Under the pieces are notes generated by a model. The model worked only from the letters and a program-made list of their open reading frames with translations, was not told the DNA's origin and did not search any database. Made by a program: the position numbers and the translations under genes. From positions 1 to 38,378 of the forward strand of contig JAAWNJ010000009.1 in assembly GCA_022798895.1 (NCBI GenBank): a stretch of 38,378 bases of DNA, read 5' to 3'. Source of the DNA: Clostridia bacterium. GTDB taxonomy: Bacteria; Bacillota; Clostridia; TANB77; CAG-508. Each line of letters begins with the position of its first letter. Position 1 is the stretch's first letter. Shown here in pieces: positions 29,267 to 37,063 of this stretch.

Positions 29267-29295
29267 ATATGGGAGAAGTATAGATGAGTGAAAAT
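29267..29295 (+). repeat. 29-bp direct repeat, copy 1
   Basis: atatgggagAagtatagatgagtgaaaat; 28/29 match to copy 2 (30288-30316). Confidence 0.9.
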
Positions 29296-30312
29296 TTTAT
29301 GATAAGAAGTACTAGTGCAGAATTTTTAATATTTGATAGACAAATTCATAGAAATGGCATTGAGGTTAGATTTGAAGATGGAGATTTATGGATAACGCAA
29401 AAAGCTTTAGGCGAACTATATAATACTTCTAAACAAGATATTAGTTATCATTTAAAGAATATATTTGATGAATATGAATTGGATGAAAATTCAGTTGTCA
29501 AAAAATATTTGACAACTGCTTCTGATGGTAAAAACTATAAAACAAATTATTATAATCTAGATGCAATTATTTCTGTTGGTTATAGAGTTAATTCTGATAG
29601 GGCAATTCAATTTAGACGATGGGCAACAAATATTTTAAAAGAGTTTTCTATAAAAGGTTATAAAATAGATAAAAAAAGGATGGAAAATGGAACATTTTTT
29701 GATGAGGATTATTTTGAAACACTACTTGCAGAAATAAGAGAAATAAGATTATCAGAAAGAAGATTTTATCAAAAAATTACTGATATTTATGCTACTAGCA
29801 TTGATTATGATAGCAAATCTCCTATTACAATAAAATTTTTCAAAAAAGTCCAAAACAAAATGCACTATGCGATATCCAATCAAACAGCTGCTGAAATTAT
29901 ATATAATAGAGCAGATGCAGAAAAAGAACATATGAATTTAACATCTTGGAAAAACTCTCCTAATGGTAAAATATTAGAAACTGATGTTATAATTGCAAAA
30001 AACTATTTAACAAAAGAAGAGCTAGAAGGATTAGAACTCATTGTTTCATCTTTCTTAGATTTGGCAGAATCAAGAGCAAAAAGAAATATTCCTATGTCAA
30101 TGGAAGATTGGAGTGGTTTGTTAGATAAATATTTATTACTCGATAATAGAGATATATTAAAGGATGCCGGAAAAATATCACATGAAATAGCATGCGATAA
30201 GGCGCTTACTGAGTTTGAAAAATATAGAATAAAACAAGATAAATTATATAAATCAGATTTTGATTTATTATTAGAAGAAACTGAAACATATGGGAGTAGT
30301 ATAGATGAGTGA
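29284..30312 (+). CDS. RhuM family virulence/phage-associated protein
   Basis: IEVRFEDGDLWITQKALGELYNTSKQDISYHLKNIF ... YYNLDAIISVGYRVNSDRAIQFRRWATNILKEFSIKGY. Confidence 0.9.
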   Translation: MSENFMIRSTSAEFLIFDRQIHRNGIEVRFEDGDLWITQKALGELYNTSKQDISYHLKNIFDEYELDENSVVKKYLTTASDGKNYKTNYYNLDAIISVGYRVNSDRAIQFRRWATNILKEFSIKGYKIDKKRMENGTFFDEDYFETLLAEIREIRLSERRFYQKITDIYATSIDYDSKSPITIKFFKKVQNKMHYAISNQTAAEIIYNRADAEKEHMNLTSWKNSPNGKILETDVIIAKNYLTKEELEGLELIVSSFLDLAESRAKRNIPMSMEDWSGLLDKYLLLDNRDILKDAGKISHEIACDKALTEFEKYRIKQDKLYKSDFDLLLEETETYGSSIDE

Positions 30313-30316
30313 AAAT
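30288..30316 (+). repeat. 29-bp direct repeat, copy 2
   Basis: atatgggagTagtatagatgagtgaaaat. Confidence 0.9.
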
Positions 30317-31213
30317 AAAACCAATATTAATTGGTACCCAGGACATATGGCGAAGACAAAAAGACAAATTATAGAAGATTTAAAATTAATTGATATTGTA
30401 GCAGAAATTATGGATAGTCGTATTCCAGTTTCTAGCCAAAATCCTGATATTCAAGAAATAATCAAAGACAAAAAAAGACTTATTATTTTAAATAAGTCAG
30501 ATTTGGCTTGTGAGCAAGAAAATAGAAAATGGATAGAGTACTTTAAAAGTAAAAAAATCCCAGCAGTATTAGTAGATTCAGTATCAGGAAAAGGAATTCA
30601 AGAAGTACTTCAAAAAATAGTAGAGATTTATGACGAAGAGAAATATCAAACAAAAGGAAGAATAGGGAAATCTATTCGAGTGATGATATTAGGAATTCCA
30701 AATGTGGGGAAATCTTCTTTTATTAATCGAATTGCAAAAAGAAATACTGCACAGGTTGGTAATAAACCAGGGGTAACTAGACAAAAGCAATGGATAAAAG
30801 TATCAGAACAAATAGAATTATTAGATACACCAGGTGTATTATGGCCAAAGTTAGGAAATCAAGAAGTAGCTTTGAATTTGGCTTATACAGGAACTATTAA
30901 AGATGACATTTTATCTACTTTGGATATAGGATATGAATTATTAAAAGTACTACAAAGTAACTACTTATCTAATTTACAAGAGAGATATAAATTGCAAGAA
31001 AATGAAATAGAAGATATTTTGAAAAATAGAGATTTAGAAGAAAATGAAAAAATAGTAGAATTCATGAATTTAATTGGAAAAAAACGTGGAGCAGTTATTT
31101 CAGGTGGAGAAATAGATTTAGAAAGAGTTGCTAGCATAATATTAGACGATTTTAGAAGCGGAAAGTTAGGAAGAATTACATTAGAAAGTGTTGGTTTAGG
31201 GACGTATCTTTAA
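30305..31213 (+). CDS. rbgA: Ribosome biogenesis GTPase YlqF/RbgA
   Basis: NWYPGHMAKTKRQI, circularly permuted GTPase motifs NKSDLA, GIPNVGKSSFINR, DTPGVLWPK. Confidence 0.95.
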   Translation: MSENKTNINWYPGHMAKTKRQIIEDLKLIDIVAEIMDSRIPVSSQNPDIQEIIKDKKRLIILNKSDLACEQENRKWIEYFKSKKIPAVLVDSVSGKGIQEVLQKIVEIYDEEKYQTKGRIGKSIRVMILGIPNVGKSSFINRIAKRNTAQVGNKPGVTRQKQWIKVSEQIELLDTPGVLWPKLGNQEVALNLAYTGTIKDDILSTLDIGYELLKVLQSNYLSNLQERYKLQENEIEDILKNRDLEENEKIVEFMNLIGKKRGAVISGGEIDLERVASIILDDFRSGKLGRITLESVGLGTYL

Positions 31214-31292
31214 CTGACGCTTTTAGAAAAATAATAATATGATAGAGTAATTTGAAAAGTGTTGGTTAAAGGTACGTCCCTAAACTGACACT
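31187..31292. repeat. Palindromic MITE/REP-like element overlapping the 3' end of rbgA
   Basis: 38-nt arms (31187-31224 and 31255-31292); 32 Watson-Crick matches and 6 G.T-compatible positions, 30-nt loop. Confidence 0.7.
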
Positions 31293-31316
31293 TGACGAAA
31301 AGGAGAATTATTTAAT

Positions 31317-31712
31317 TTGGAACTAATAGAAAGAAAAAGAGATATAGATGAAGTAAGGCAAATGTCACCACTAACATGGGCATATGTGGGAGATAGTGTT
31401 TATGAACAATATATTCGTACACACTTAGTGAATACAACAAGATTAAAGCCACATGAATTACATATAAAAGCTATTAAATATGTAAAAGCAAAAGCTCAAG
31501 CAGACATTTTACAAAAGTTAGAAGAAATACTAACAGAAGAAGAAAAGGATATTGTAAGAAGAGGAAGAAATACACAAACACATCATATTGCCAAAAATGC
31601 TTCTGTTCAAGAATATATGTATTCGACAGCATTTGAAGCATTAATAGGATATTTATACTTAACTAAGCAAGATGAGAGACTAAGTGAAATATTAAATAAA
31701 ATTATTGAGTGA
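31317..31712 (+). CDS. mrnC: Mini-ribonuclease III
   Basis: MSPLTWAYVGDSVYEQYIRTHLV ... LHIKAIKYVKAKAQA; TTG start. Confidence 0.92.
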   Translation: MELIERKRDIDEVRQMSPLTWAYVGDSVYEQYIRTHLVNTTRLKPHELHIKAIKYVKAKAQADILQKLEEILTEEEKDIVRRGRNTQTHHIAKNASVQEYMYSTAFEALIGYLYLTKQDERLSEILNKIIE

Positions 31713-31717
31713 AAACA

Positions 31718-31747
31718 TTGACGAAACTACTAAAAATATGGTATAGT
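31718..31747 (+). promoter_or_regulatory. Promoter for tRNA-Glu
   Basis: TTGACG, 18 bp, TATAGT. Confidence 0.65.
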
Positions 31748-31769
31748 ATTAAAGTAGTTTTGAATATGT

Positions 31770-31844
31770 GGCCCCTTGGTCAAGCGGTTAAGACGCAGCC
31801 CTCTCAAGGCTGAATCATGGGTTCGATTCCCGTAGGGGTCACCA
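31770..31844 (+). tRNA. tRNA-Glu (anticodon CTC)
   Basis: GGCCCCT/AGGGGTC acceptor, cagcc-ctCTCaa-ggctg anticodon arm, encoded CCA. Confidence 0.92.
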
Positions 31845-31853
31845 AATAAAAGA

Positions 31854-31890
31854 AGAAACTGGATTGGCAATGCCTTTCCAGTTTCTTTTT
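31854..31890. terminator. Hairpin terminator
   Basis: gaaactgga ... tccagtttctttttgg. Confidence 0.75.
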
Positions 31891-31900
31891 GGCTGTTGGT

Positions 31901-32119
31901 TTACTTTTCGATAATAGTGGATGGAGTTTTCTTCTGAGGCTTCTTCTGATGCTTCCTTTGGGACTTTTGCATCAGGGAATAAGCTTTGTAAGCAGTAGTA
32001 CGGGAAGGAACCCGTCCGTTTACTCCAGAAGCCGGAGTCGATGCGTCTTGAACAATTTTGTCAATGATCGATTGGTGGGATGTGCCAAAGATTACCGAGA
32101 GATCTTTCTGAGGATCCAT
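31901..32119 (-). CDS. Orphan hypothetical protein, 72 aa, basic C-terminus
   Basis: ATG at 32119 preceded by ggaggt; minus promoter TTTACT-17-TATAAT; terminator at 3' end. Confidence 0.65.
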   Translation of the reverse strand: MDPQKDLSVIFGTSHQSIIDKIVQDASTPASGVNGRVPSRTTAYKAYSLMQKSQRKHQKKPQKKTPSTIIEK

Positions 32120-32143
32120 GAAACTAACCTCCAAAATAAAAAT

Positions 32144-32196
32144 ATCACTTATAGTGATGTAATATCTATTATATAAGAAAAATGCAGAAAAGTAAA
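32144..32196 (-). promoter_or_regulatory. Promoter and downstream palindrome for the orphan gene
   Basis: Minus TTTACT (32196-32191), 17 bp, TATAAT (32173-32168), palindrome ATCACT-ata-AGTGAT (32158-32144). Confidence 0.65.
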
Positions 32197-32242
32197 GAAA
32201 AATTCGTACCTACATAAAAAGAAGAAAATTAAAATAAATTAC

Positions 32243-32270
32243 TTGACAAAACATAAATTTGGTATATAAT
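32243..32270 (+). promoter_or_regulatory. Promoter for recN
   Basis: TTGACA, 16 bp, TATAAT. Confidence 0.75.
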
Positions 32271-32312
32271 AACAAATATACAAACAATGTTTCGTAAAAA
32301 AAGGAGGGCGTT

Positions 32313-33935
32313 ATGATTACCACTTTACATATTCAAAATATAGGAATTATAGATGATTTATCAATTGATTTTAATGAGGGCTTTAATGTGTTAACAGGTG
32401 AAACAGGAGCAGGAAAAACATTAATTATTGGTTCGCTTGCTATTTTAGCGGGTGGAAGATTTTCAAAAGAGATGATACGTAATGGAGAAAATTATTCTTT
32501 TATAGAAGCTAACATTTATTGTCCAGAAAATGAGCAAGCAGTAGATGACAATATTATTATTTCAAGAGAAATACATAGTAATGGTAGGAGTTCTTGTAAA
32601 ATAAATGGTCGTTTAGCAACAGTAAATGAGTTAAAAGAACTTATGAGCGAAATGATTGATATTCATGGTCAACATGATAGTCAACTTATTTTAAATCCTG
32701 CAAAGCATATTAGTTATTTAGATAGTTTTATTGGTAAAGAAATTGAAGAAGATTTAAGAAGTTATCAAAAGAAATTGAAGGAATATAAAAGCTTAAAGCA
32801 AGAACTAAAAAATACTTATGGAGAAGAGCAAGAAAAAGAAAGAAGATTGGATTTGCTTCGTTATCAAGCAGAGGAGATAGAAAATGCTAAATTAAAGTCA
32901 AACGAAGAAATAGAGTTAGAAGAAAAACATAAAATGATGCAAAATGCAGAGAAATTAAAAGAGAATTTAGCACAAATTGATAATGAATTAAATGATAATG
33001 CAATAGGGGCAATTAGTAATGCTATTCGTAGTTTAGAGAAAATTCAAGATTGTGGAGAGGAATATAGCGAAAAATTAAATATATTAAAAAGCAGTTACTA
33101 TGACATTCAAGAATTAGCTAGAGATTTTAGTGATATGAAAGAAAATGTAGATTTTGATGATGCGGATAGAAACAAAATCGAGAGACGACTTGATTTCATA
33201 TATTCTTTAAAGAGAAAATATGGAAATACAGTAGAAGAGATATTAGCTTATGGAGAAAAAGTGGAAGAAGAAATTCATAAAATTGAAAACTTAGATGAAT
33301 ATCATACAAAGATAAAGAAACAGATAGAACTACTAAAAAAACAAATGCAAGAAATTGCAATAAGAATGAGCAAGCTAAGAAAACAGTCTGCTAAAGTCTT
33401 ATCAGAAGAAATCAATAGACAATTAAAAGAACTAGAAATGCCAAATGCTACATTTGAAGTTCAGATATTAGAAGATAATAGTTTTAATGAAAATGGAACA
33501 GATATGATAGAATTTATGATTTGTACCAATATAGGAGAAGAAATAAAGCCTTTAACTAAAATTGCATCTGGTGGTGAGATGGCAAGAATTATGCTTGCTA
33601 TAAAGAATGTGTTAGCAGATGTAGATGAAGTAGGGACGTTAGTATTTGACGAAATTGATACAGGAATTAGTGGAAAGGCAGGTCAAGCAGTAGGCGAGAA
33701 GATGAAAGAAATTGCTAAAAATCATCAAGTAGTTTGTATTACACATTTACCTTCTATTGCTGCAAAAGGAGATTATAATTACTATATCCATAAACAAACC
33801 AAAGAAAATAAAACTTATACAAATGTTAGACAATTAAATGAAGAAGAAACAATTGAGGAAATTGCTAGAATATCTTCAGGAGAAATTACAGAAATAGCAA
33901 AAGCACATGCTAGAGAGCTTAGAAAGGCTAGTTAG
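32313..33935 (+). CDS. recN: DNA repair protein RecN
   Basis: LHIQNIGIIDDLSIDFNEGFNVLTGETGAGKT, GGRFSKEMIRNGE, SGGEMARIMLAIK, VFDEIDTGISGKAGQAVG. Confidence 0.96.
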   Translation: MITTLHIQNIGIIDDLSIDFNEGFNVLTGETGAGKTLIIGSLAILAGGRFSKEMIRNGENYSFIEANIYCPENEQAVDDNIIISREIHSNGRSSCKINGRLATVNELKELMSEMIDIHGQHDSQLILNPAKHISYLDSFIGKEIEEDLRSYQKKLKEYKSLKQELKNTYGEEQEKERRLDLLRYQAEEIENAKLKSNEEIELEEKHKMMQNAEKLKENLAQIDNELNDNAIGAISNAIRSLEKIQDCGEEYSEKLNILKSSYYDIQELARDFSDMKENVDFDDADRNKIERRLDFIYSLKRKYGNTVEEILAYGEKVEEEIHKIENLDEYHTKIKKQIELLKKQMQEIAIRMSKLRKQSAKVLSEEINRQLKELEMPNATFEVQILEDNSFNENGTDMIEFMICTNIGEEIKPLTKIASGGEMARIMLAIKNVLADVDEVGTLVFDEIDTGISGKAGQAVGEKMKEIAKNHQVVCITHLPSIAAKGDYNYYIHKQTKENKTYTNVRQLNEEETIEEIARISSGEITEIAKAHARELRKAS

Positions 33936-34123
33936 AAAAAAGGTGAAAAAACTATTGCAATTTTAAATGAAGTTAAGTTAGCTGTGCGAAATGAAATGAG
34001 CTACAGATAACTTATGCGTAATACAATAGAATAAACAGCATATGAATAACAAAAAAGACGTGAAAAATAAAAAAAACTTGCATTTTTTTATGAAGTATAG
34101 TAATATTTTATGGGGTGCAAAAA

Positions 34124-34249
34124 ATGACAAAATTTGTAGATGAAAGAAACAAATTAAAAATAGCAAGCCTAAAAGCAATTTTAAAAATTGCTGTATTTGC
34201 AATTGTCTTTTCATCTATGATTTATATAGTTTCAATGATAAAACACTAA
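34124..34249 (+). CDS. Small single-TM protein, 41 aa
   Basis: MTKFVDERNKLKIASLKAILKIAVFAIVFSSMIYIVSMIKH, followed by hairpin aaacactaat-attttt-attagtgttttttt. Confidence 0.5.
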   Translation: MTKFVDERNKLKIASLKAILKIAVFAIVFSSMIYIVSMIKH

Positions 34250-34378
34250 TATTTTTATTAGTGTTTTTTTCTTAACTCTAGGAACCAAGTGACATAGAGA
34301 TAAGTTATGCTATAGATTTCTTATTTAAACTCATTTTTAGCAAACCAAATAAAAGATAAAATAAGAGGAGGAAATTTT

Positions 34379-35755
34379 ATGAACGAGAGCAAGATGACAA
34401 TTGGCGTAAACGAAAAGCCACCAATTGCAAAATGGATTGTGCTTGCAATTCAACACGTTTTTGCAATGTTTGGTGCAACTATTTTAGTACCAATTTTAGT
34501 AAATGCAGCTGCAGGAGAAACAGTACTTACTATACCAGTAGCATTAGTAGCATCAGGAATAGGAACCTTACTTTATATCTTATGTACAAAAGGAAAATCA
34601 CCAGTATATTTAGGAAGCTCATTTGCATTTATTGCACCATTAGCTGCTGCATACTTAAAAGGTGGAATTTCAGGAGCTATGACAGGAATTATGGTAATAG
34701 GTTTAATCTACATTATAGTTGCTACTATTATTCACTTTGTAGGTAAAAATTGGTTAGATAAATTATTACCACCAGTCGTTATTGGACCAATGATTATGAT
34801 TATTGGTTTAGGCTTAGCGCCTAGTGCCATTTCTCAAATAGGTTTAACTTCAGGAGTAGAATTTGAATGGAAAACTGTACTAGTTGCAGTAGTATCTTTT
34901 TTGGTAACAGCAATTGTTATGATCAAAGCAAAAGGATTTTTAAAGATTATTCCATTTTTAGTAGGAATTGTTACAGGATACATTGTAGCTGTTTGCTTAG
35001 GAATGGTAGATTTTACAGCAGTATTGGAAGCACCATTCTTCAGTGTACCAGAATTTGTTTTCCCATTTGTAAACTATACACCAAACTTTGAAGCATTAAT
35101 TACAATTGCACCAATTGCATTAGTAACACTATGTGAACATATTGGAGACCATACATCATTAAGTAATATTATTGGAAAAGATTTATTAAAAGATCCAGGA
35201 TTAGATAGAACTATACTAGGTGATGGTATTGCAACATTTGTAGCTGGACTATTAGGAGGACCTGCTAATACAACTTATGGAGAAAATACATCAGTAGTAG
35301 GTATGACAAAAGTAGCTTCTGTATGGGTTATAGGGTTGGCAGCCATTTTTGCTATCGTAATAGGATTTTTAGGAAAATTCACAGCATTAGTTTCAACAAT
35401 ACCAAGTGCAGTTTTGGGAGGAGTTTCATTACTTCTTTATGGATTTATTGCAGTAAATGGATTAAAAGTATTAATTCATAATCAAGTAGATTTTGATAAC
35501 CCTAAAAATGTAGTAGTAGGAGCATCTATGCTAGTATTAGGCTTAGGTGGAGCTGCTATTTCTATCATTAGTGGAGATTTATCTATTACAATTTCAGGAA
35601 TGAGTTTAGCAGCAGTTGTAGGAATTTTAATCAATCTTTGCATTCCAGAAAATAAAACAAAAGAACAAAAAGAGAAAATGAAAAAGGAAAAAGAAATTAA
35701 GAAAGCTGAAAAAGTAAAAGAAAAGGAAGCAAAAAAAGATAAGTCAGTTGTATGA
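34379..35755 (+). CDS. uraA: Uracil permease (NCS2 family)
   Basis: IQHVFAMFGATILVPILV, PVYLGSSFAFIAPLA, GGPANTTYGENTSVVGMTKVAS; adjacent to upp. Confidence 0.94.
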   Translation: MNESKMTIGVNEKPPIAKWIVLAIQHVFAMFGATILVPILVNAAAGETVLTIPVALVASGIGTLLYILCTKGKSPVYLGSSFAFIAPLAAAYLKGGISGAMTGIMVIGLIYIIVATIIHFVGKNWLDKLLPPVVIGPMIMIIGLGLAPSAISQIGLTSGVEFEWKTVLVAVVSFLVTAIVMIKAKGFLKIIPFLVGIVTGYIVAVCLGMVDFTAVLEAPFFSVPEFVFPFVNYTPNFEALITIAPIALVTLCEHIGDHTSLSNIIGKDLLKDPGLDRTILGDGIATFVAGLLGGPANTTYGENTSVVGMTKVASVWVIGLAAIFAIVIGFLGKFTALVSTIPSAVLGGVSLLLYGFIAVNGLKVLIHNQVDFDNPKNVVVGASMLVLGLGGAAISIISGDLSITISGMSLAAVVGILINLCIPENKTKEQKEKMKKEKEIKKAEKVKEKEAKKDKSVV

Positions 35756-35858
35756 AGCGAAGTGAGTTACAAATGACTTATGCAATGGAGTGCAATGTAA
35801 TGAAACGAAATTGCAAAAAGTAAAATCTTAATCATAAATAGAAAGAAGGAAGAAAGTT

Positions 35859-36485
35859 ATGAAAACAATTGAATTAAATCATCCTTTAATACAACATAAA
35901 TTAGCTATTTTAAGAGACAAAAAAACAGGAACAAAAGAATTTCGTGAATTAATTAGTGAAATTGCTACATTTCTATGTTATGAAGCAATGAAAGATGCGC
36001 AATTAGAAGAAACAGAAATTGAAACACCAATTACAACTATGAAAACAGGAAAATTAAATGAAGATAACTATGCCTTTGTTCCAATATTAAGAGCAGGAAC
36101 AGGAATGCTAGAGGGTGTGATTAGCGTTGTTCCAAATGCAAAAATAGGGCACATTGGAATGTACCGTAATGAAGAAACTTTTGAGCCAGTTAATTATTTC
36201 TTTAAAGTGCCAAAAGATATTGAAAAAAGAGAAGTTATCATTTTAGACCCAATGCTTGCAACAGGAGGTTCAGCAATAGATGCAATTGAACTTTTAAAAA
36301 GCAAAGGCGTTAAGAAAATGAAATTTTTATCTATTATTGGAGCACCAGAAGGAATTGAAAGAGTAGAAAAAGAACATCCAGATGTTCAAATCTATTGTGC
36401 TCATATAGATGACTATTTGAATGAAAATAAATATATTGTTCCAGGTTTAGGTGATGCAGGAGACAGAATTTTTGGAACAAAATAG
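35859..36485 (+). CDS. upp: Uracil phosphoribosyltransferase
   Basis: [64 protein letters not shown]. Confidence 0.97.
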   Translation: MKTIELNHPLIQHKLAILRDKKTGTKEFRELISEIATFLCYEAMKDAQLEETEIETPITTMKTGKLNEDNYAFVPILRAGTGMLEGVISVVPNAKIGHIGMYRNEETFEPVNYFFKVPKDIEKREVIILDPMLATGGSAIDAIELLKSKGVKKMKFLSIIGAPEGIERVEKEHPDVQIYCAHIDDYLNENKYIVPGLGDAGDRIFGTK

Positions 36486-36489
36486 AAAT

Positions 36490-36541
36490 TTGCTTTTAGA
36501 AGGAAAATGAGTTATAATATAGATATCGATGCAAATGCATC
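36490..36541 (+). promoter_or_regulatory. Promoter and downstream palindrome for the small Sm-like ORF
   Basis: TTGCTT (36490-36495), 17 bp, TATAAT (36513-36518), palindrome GATGCA-AA-TGCATC (36528-36541). Confidence 0.68.
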
Positions 36542-36565
36542 AAAAAATAATAGGAGTGAGGTTTT

Positions 36566-36784
36566 ATGACAGCTTTAGGAAGAGAACAAATGGAAGACTG
36601 GAAAAATAGAAAACAGCGGGTAAGGGTATGCTCGCAAGGCGGAGGAAAAAAGGAAGGACGCATTATTGACTTTGATGACACAGGAATTGTGTTAGAAGAA
36701 GGCGGAGAAGAATATGGTGGATATACAGTGCGAAAAATCTGCCATAACTGGTTTTCCGTTGAAGAGGCGACAGGTTGGGAGTAA
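36566..36784 (+). CDS. Small orphan protein (72 aa), possible Sm/LSm-like fold
   Basis: RBS gtgagg, QRVRVCSQGGGKKEGRIIDFDDTGIVLEEGGEEYGGYTVRKI; terminator follows. Confidence 0.7.
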   Translation: MTALGREQMEDWKNRKQRVRVCSQGGGKKEGRIIDFDDTGIVLEEGGEEYGGYTVRKICHNWFSVEEATGWE

Positions 36785-36803
36785 CAGCCAAAACTCCAAA
36801 AGA

Positions 36804-36830
36804 CGCATGGAATATTCCATGCGCCTTTCC
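36804..36830 (+). terminator. Palindromic terminator
   Basis: CGCATGGAATATTCCATGCG followed by cctttccttt. Confidence 0.65.
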
Positions 36831-36850
36831 TTTGACTTATAAGCAGATAA

Positions 36851-36994
36851 TATAAACAAATAGAACTATAACAACGTTTGTCCTTACGGTCGCTTTCTTC
36901 ATTTTAAATAATATAAATTATAGAAGAAAGCGACAGGCGCTCGCAAACTCGCCTTGCGCGGACAGCACTTTTGTTATAGTTTTATTTGTTTATA
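36851..36994. repeat. 144-bp terminal-inverted-repeat element with predicted three-way junction
   Basis: 24-nt terminal arms tataaacaaatagaactataacaa / ttgttatagttttatttgtttata plus internal stems TGTCC/GGACA, GTCGCTTTCTTC/GAAGAAAGCGAC, AGGCG/CGCCT. Confidence 0.7.
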
Positions 36995-37063
36995 AATTAA
37001 TTGAAATTTGTAAATAGTTATGATATAAAGATAGTAGAAATAAAGTGAAAAGAGGGAAAGCTT

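Noticed and set aside
32284-32297. AAACAATGTTT palindrome near the recN start as a LexA/SOS box
   Set aside because: Half-site spacing is 3 nt and half-sites are AAAC/GTTT, not GAAC-N4-GTTC; insufficient for a LexA call.
34432-35091. Alternative-frame plus-strand ORFs (104 and 74 aa) inside uraA
   Set aside because: Overlap the conserved permease frame; Cys/Tyr/Asn-rich low-quality translations.
35640-35755. Lys/Glu-rich tail of UraA as a fused domain
   Set aside because: Low-complexity charged C-terminal extension; no domain signal and likely of little functional specificity.
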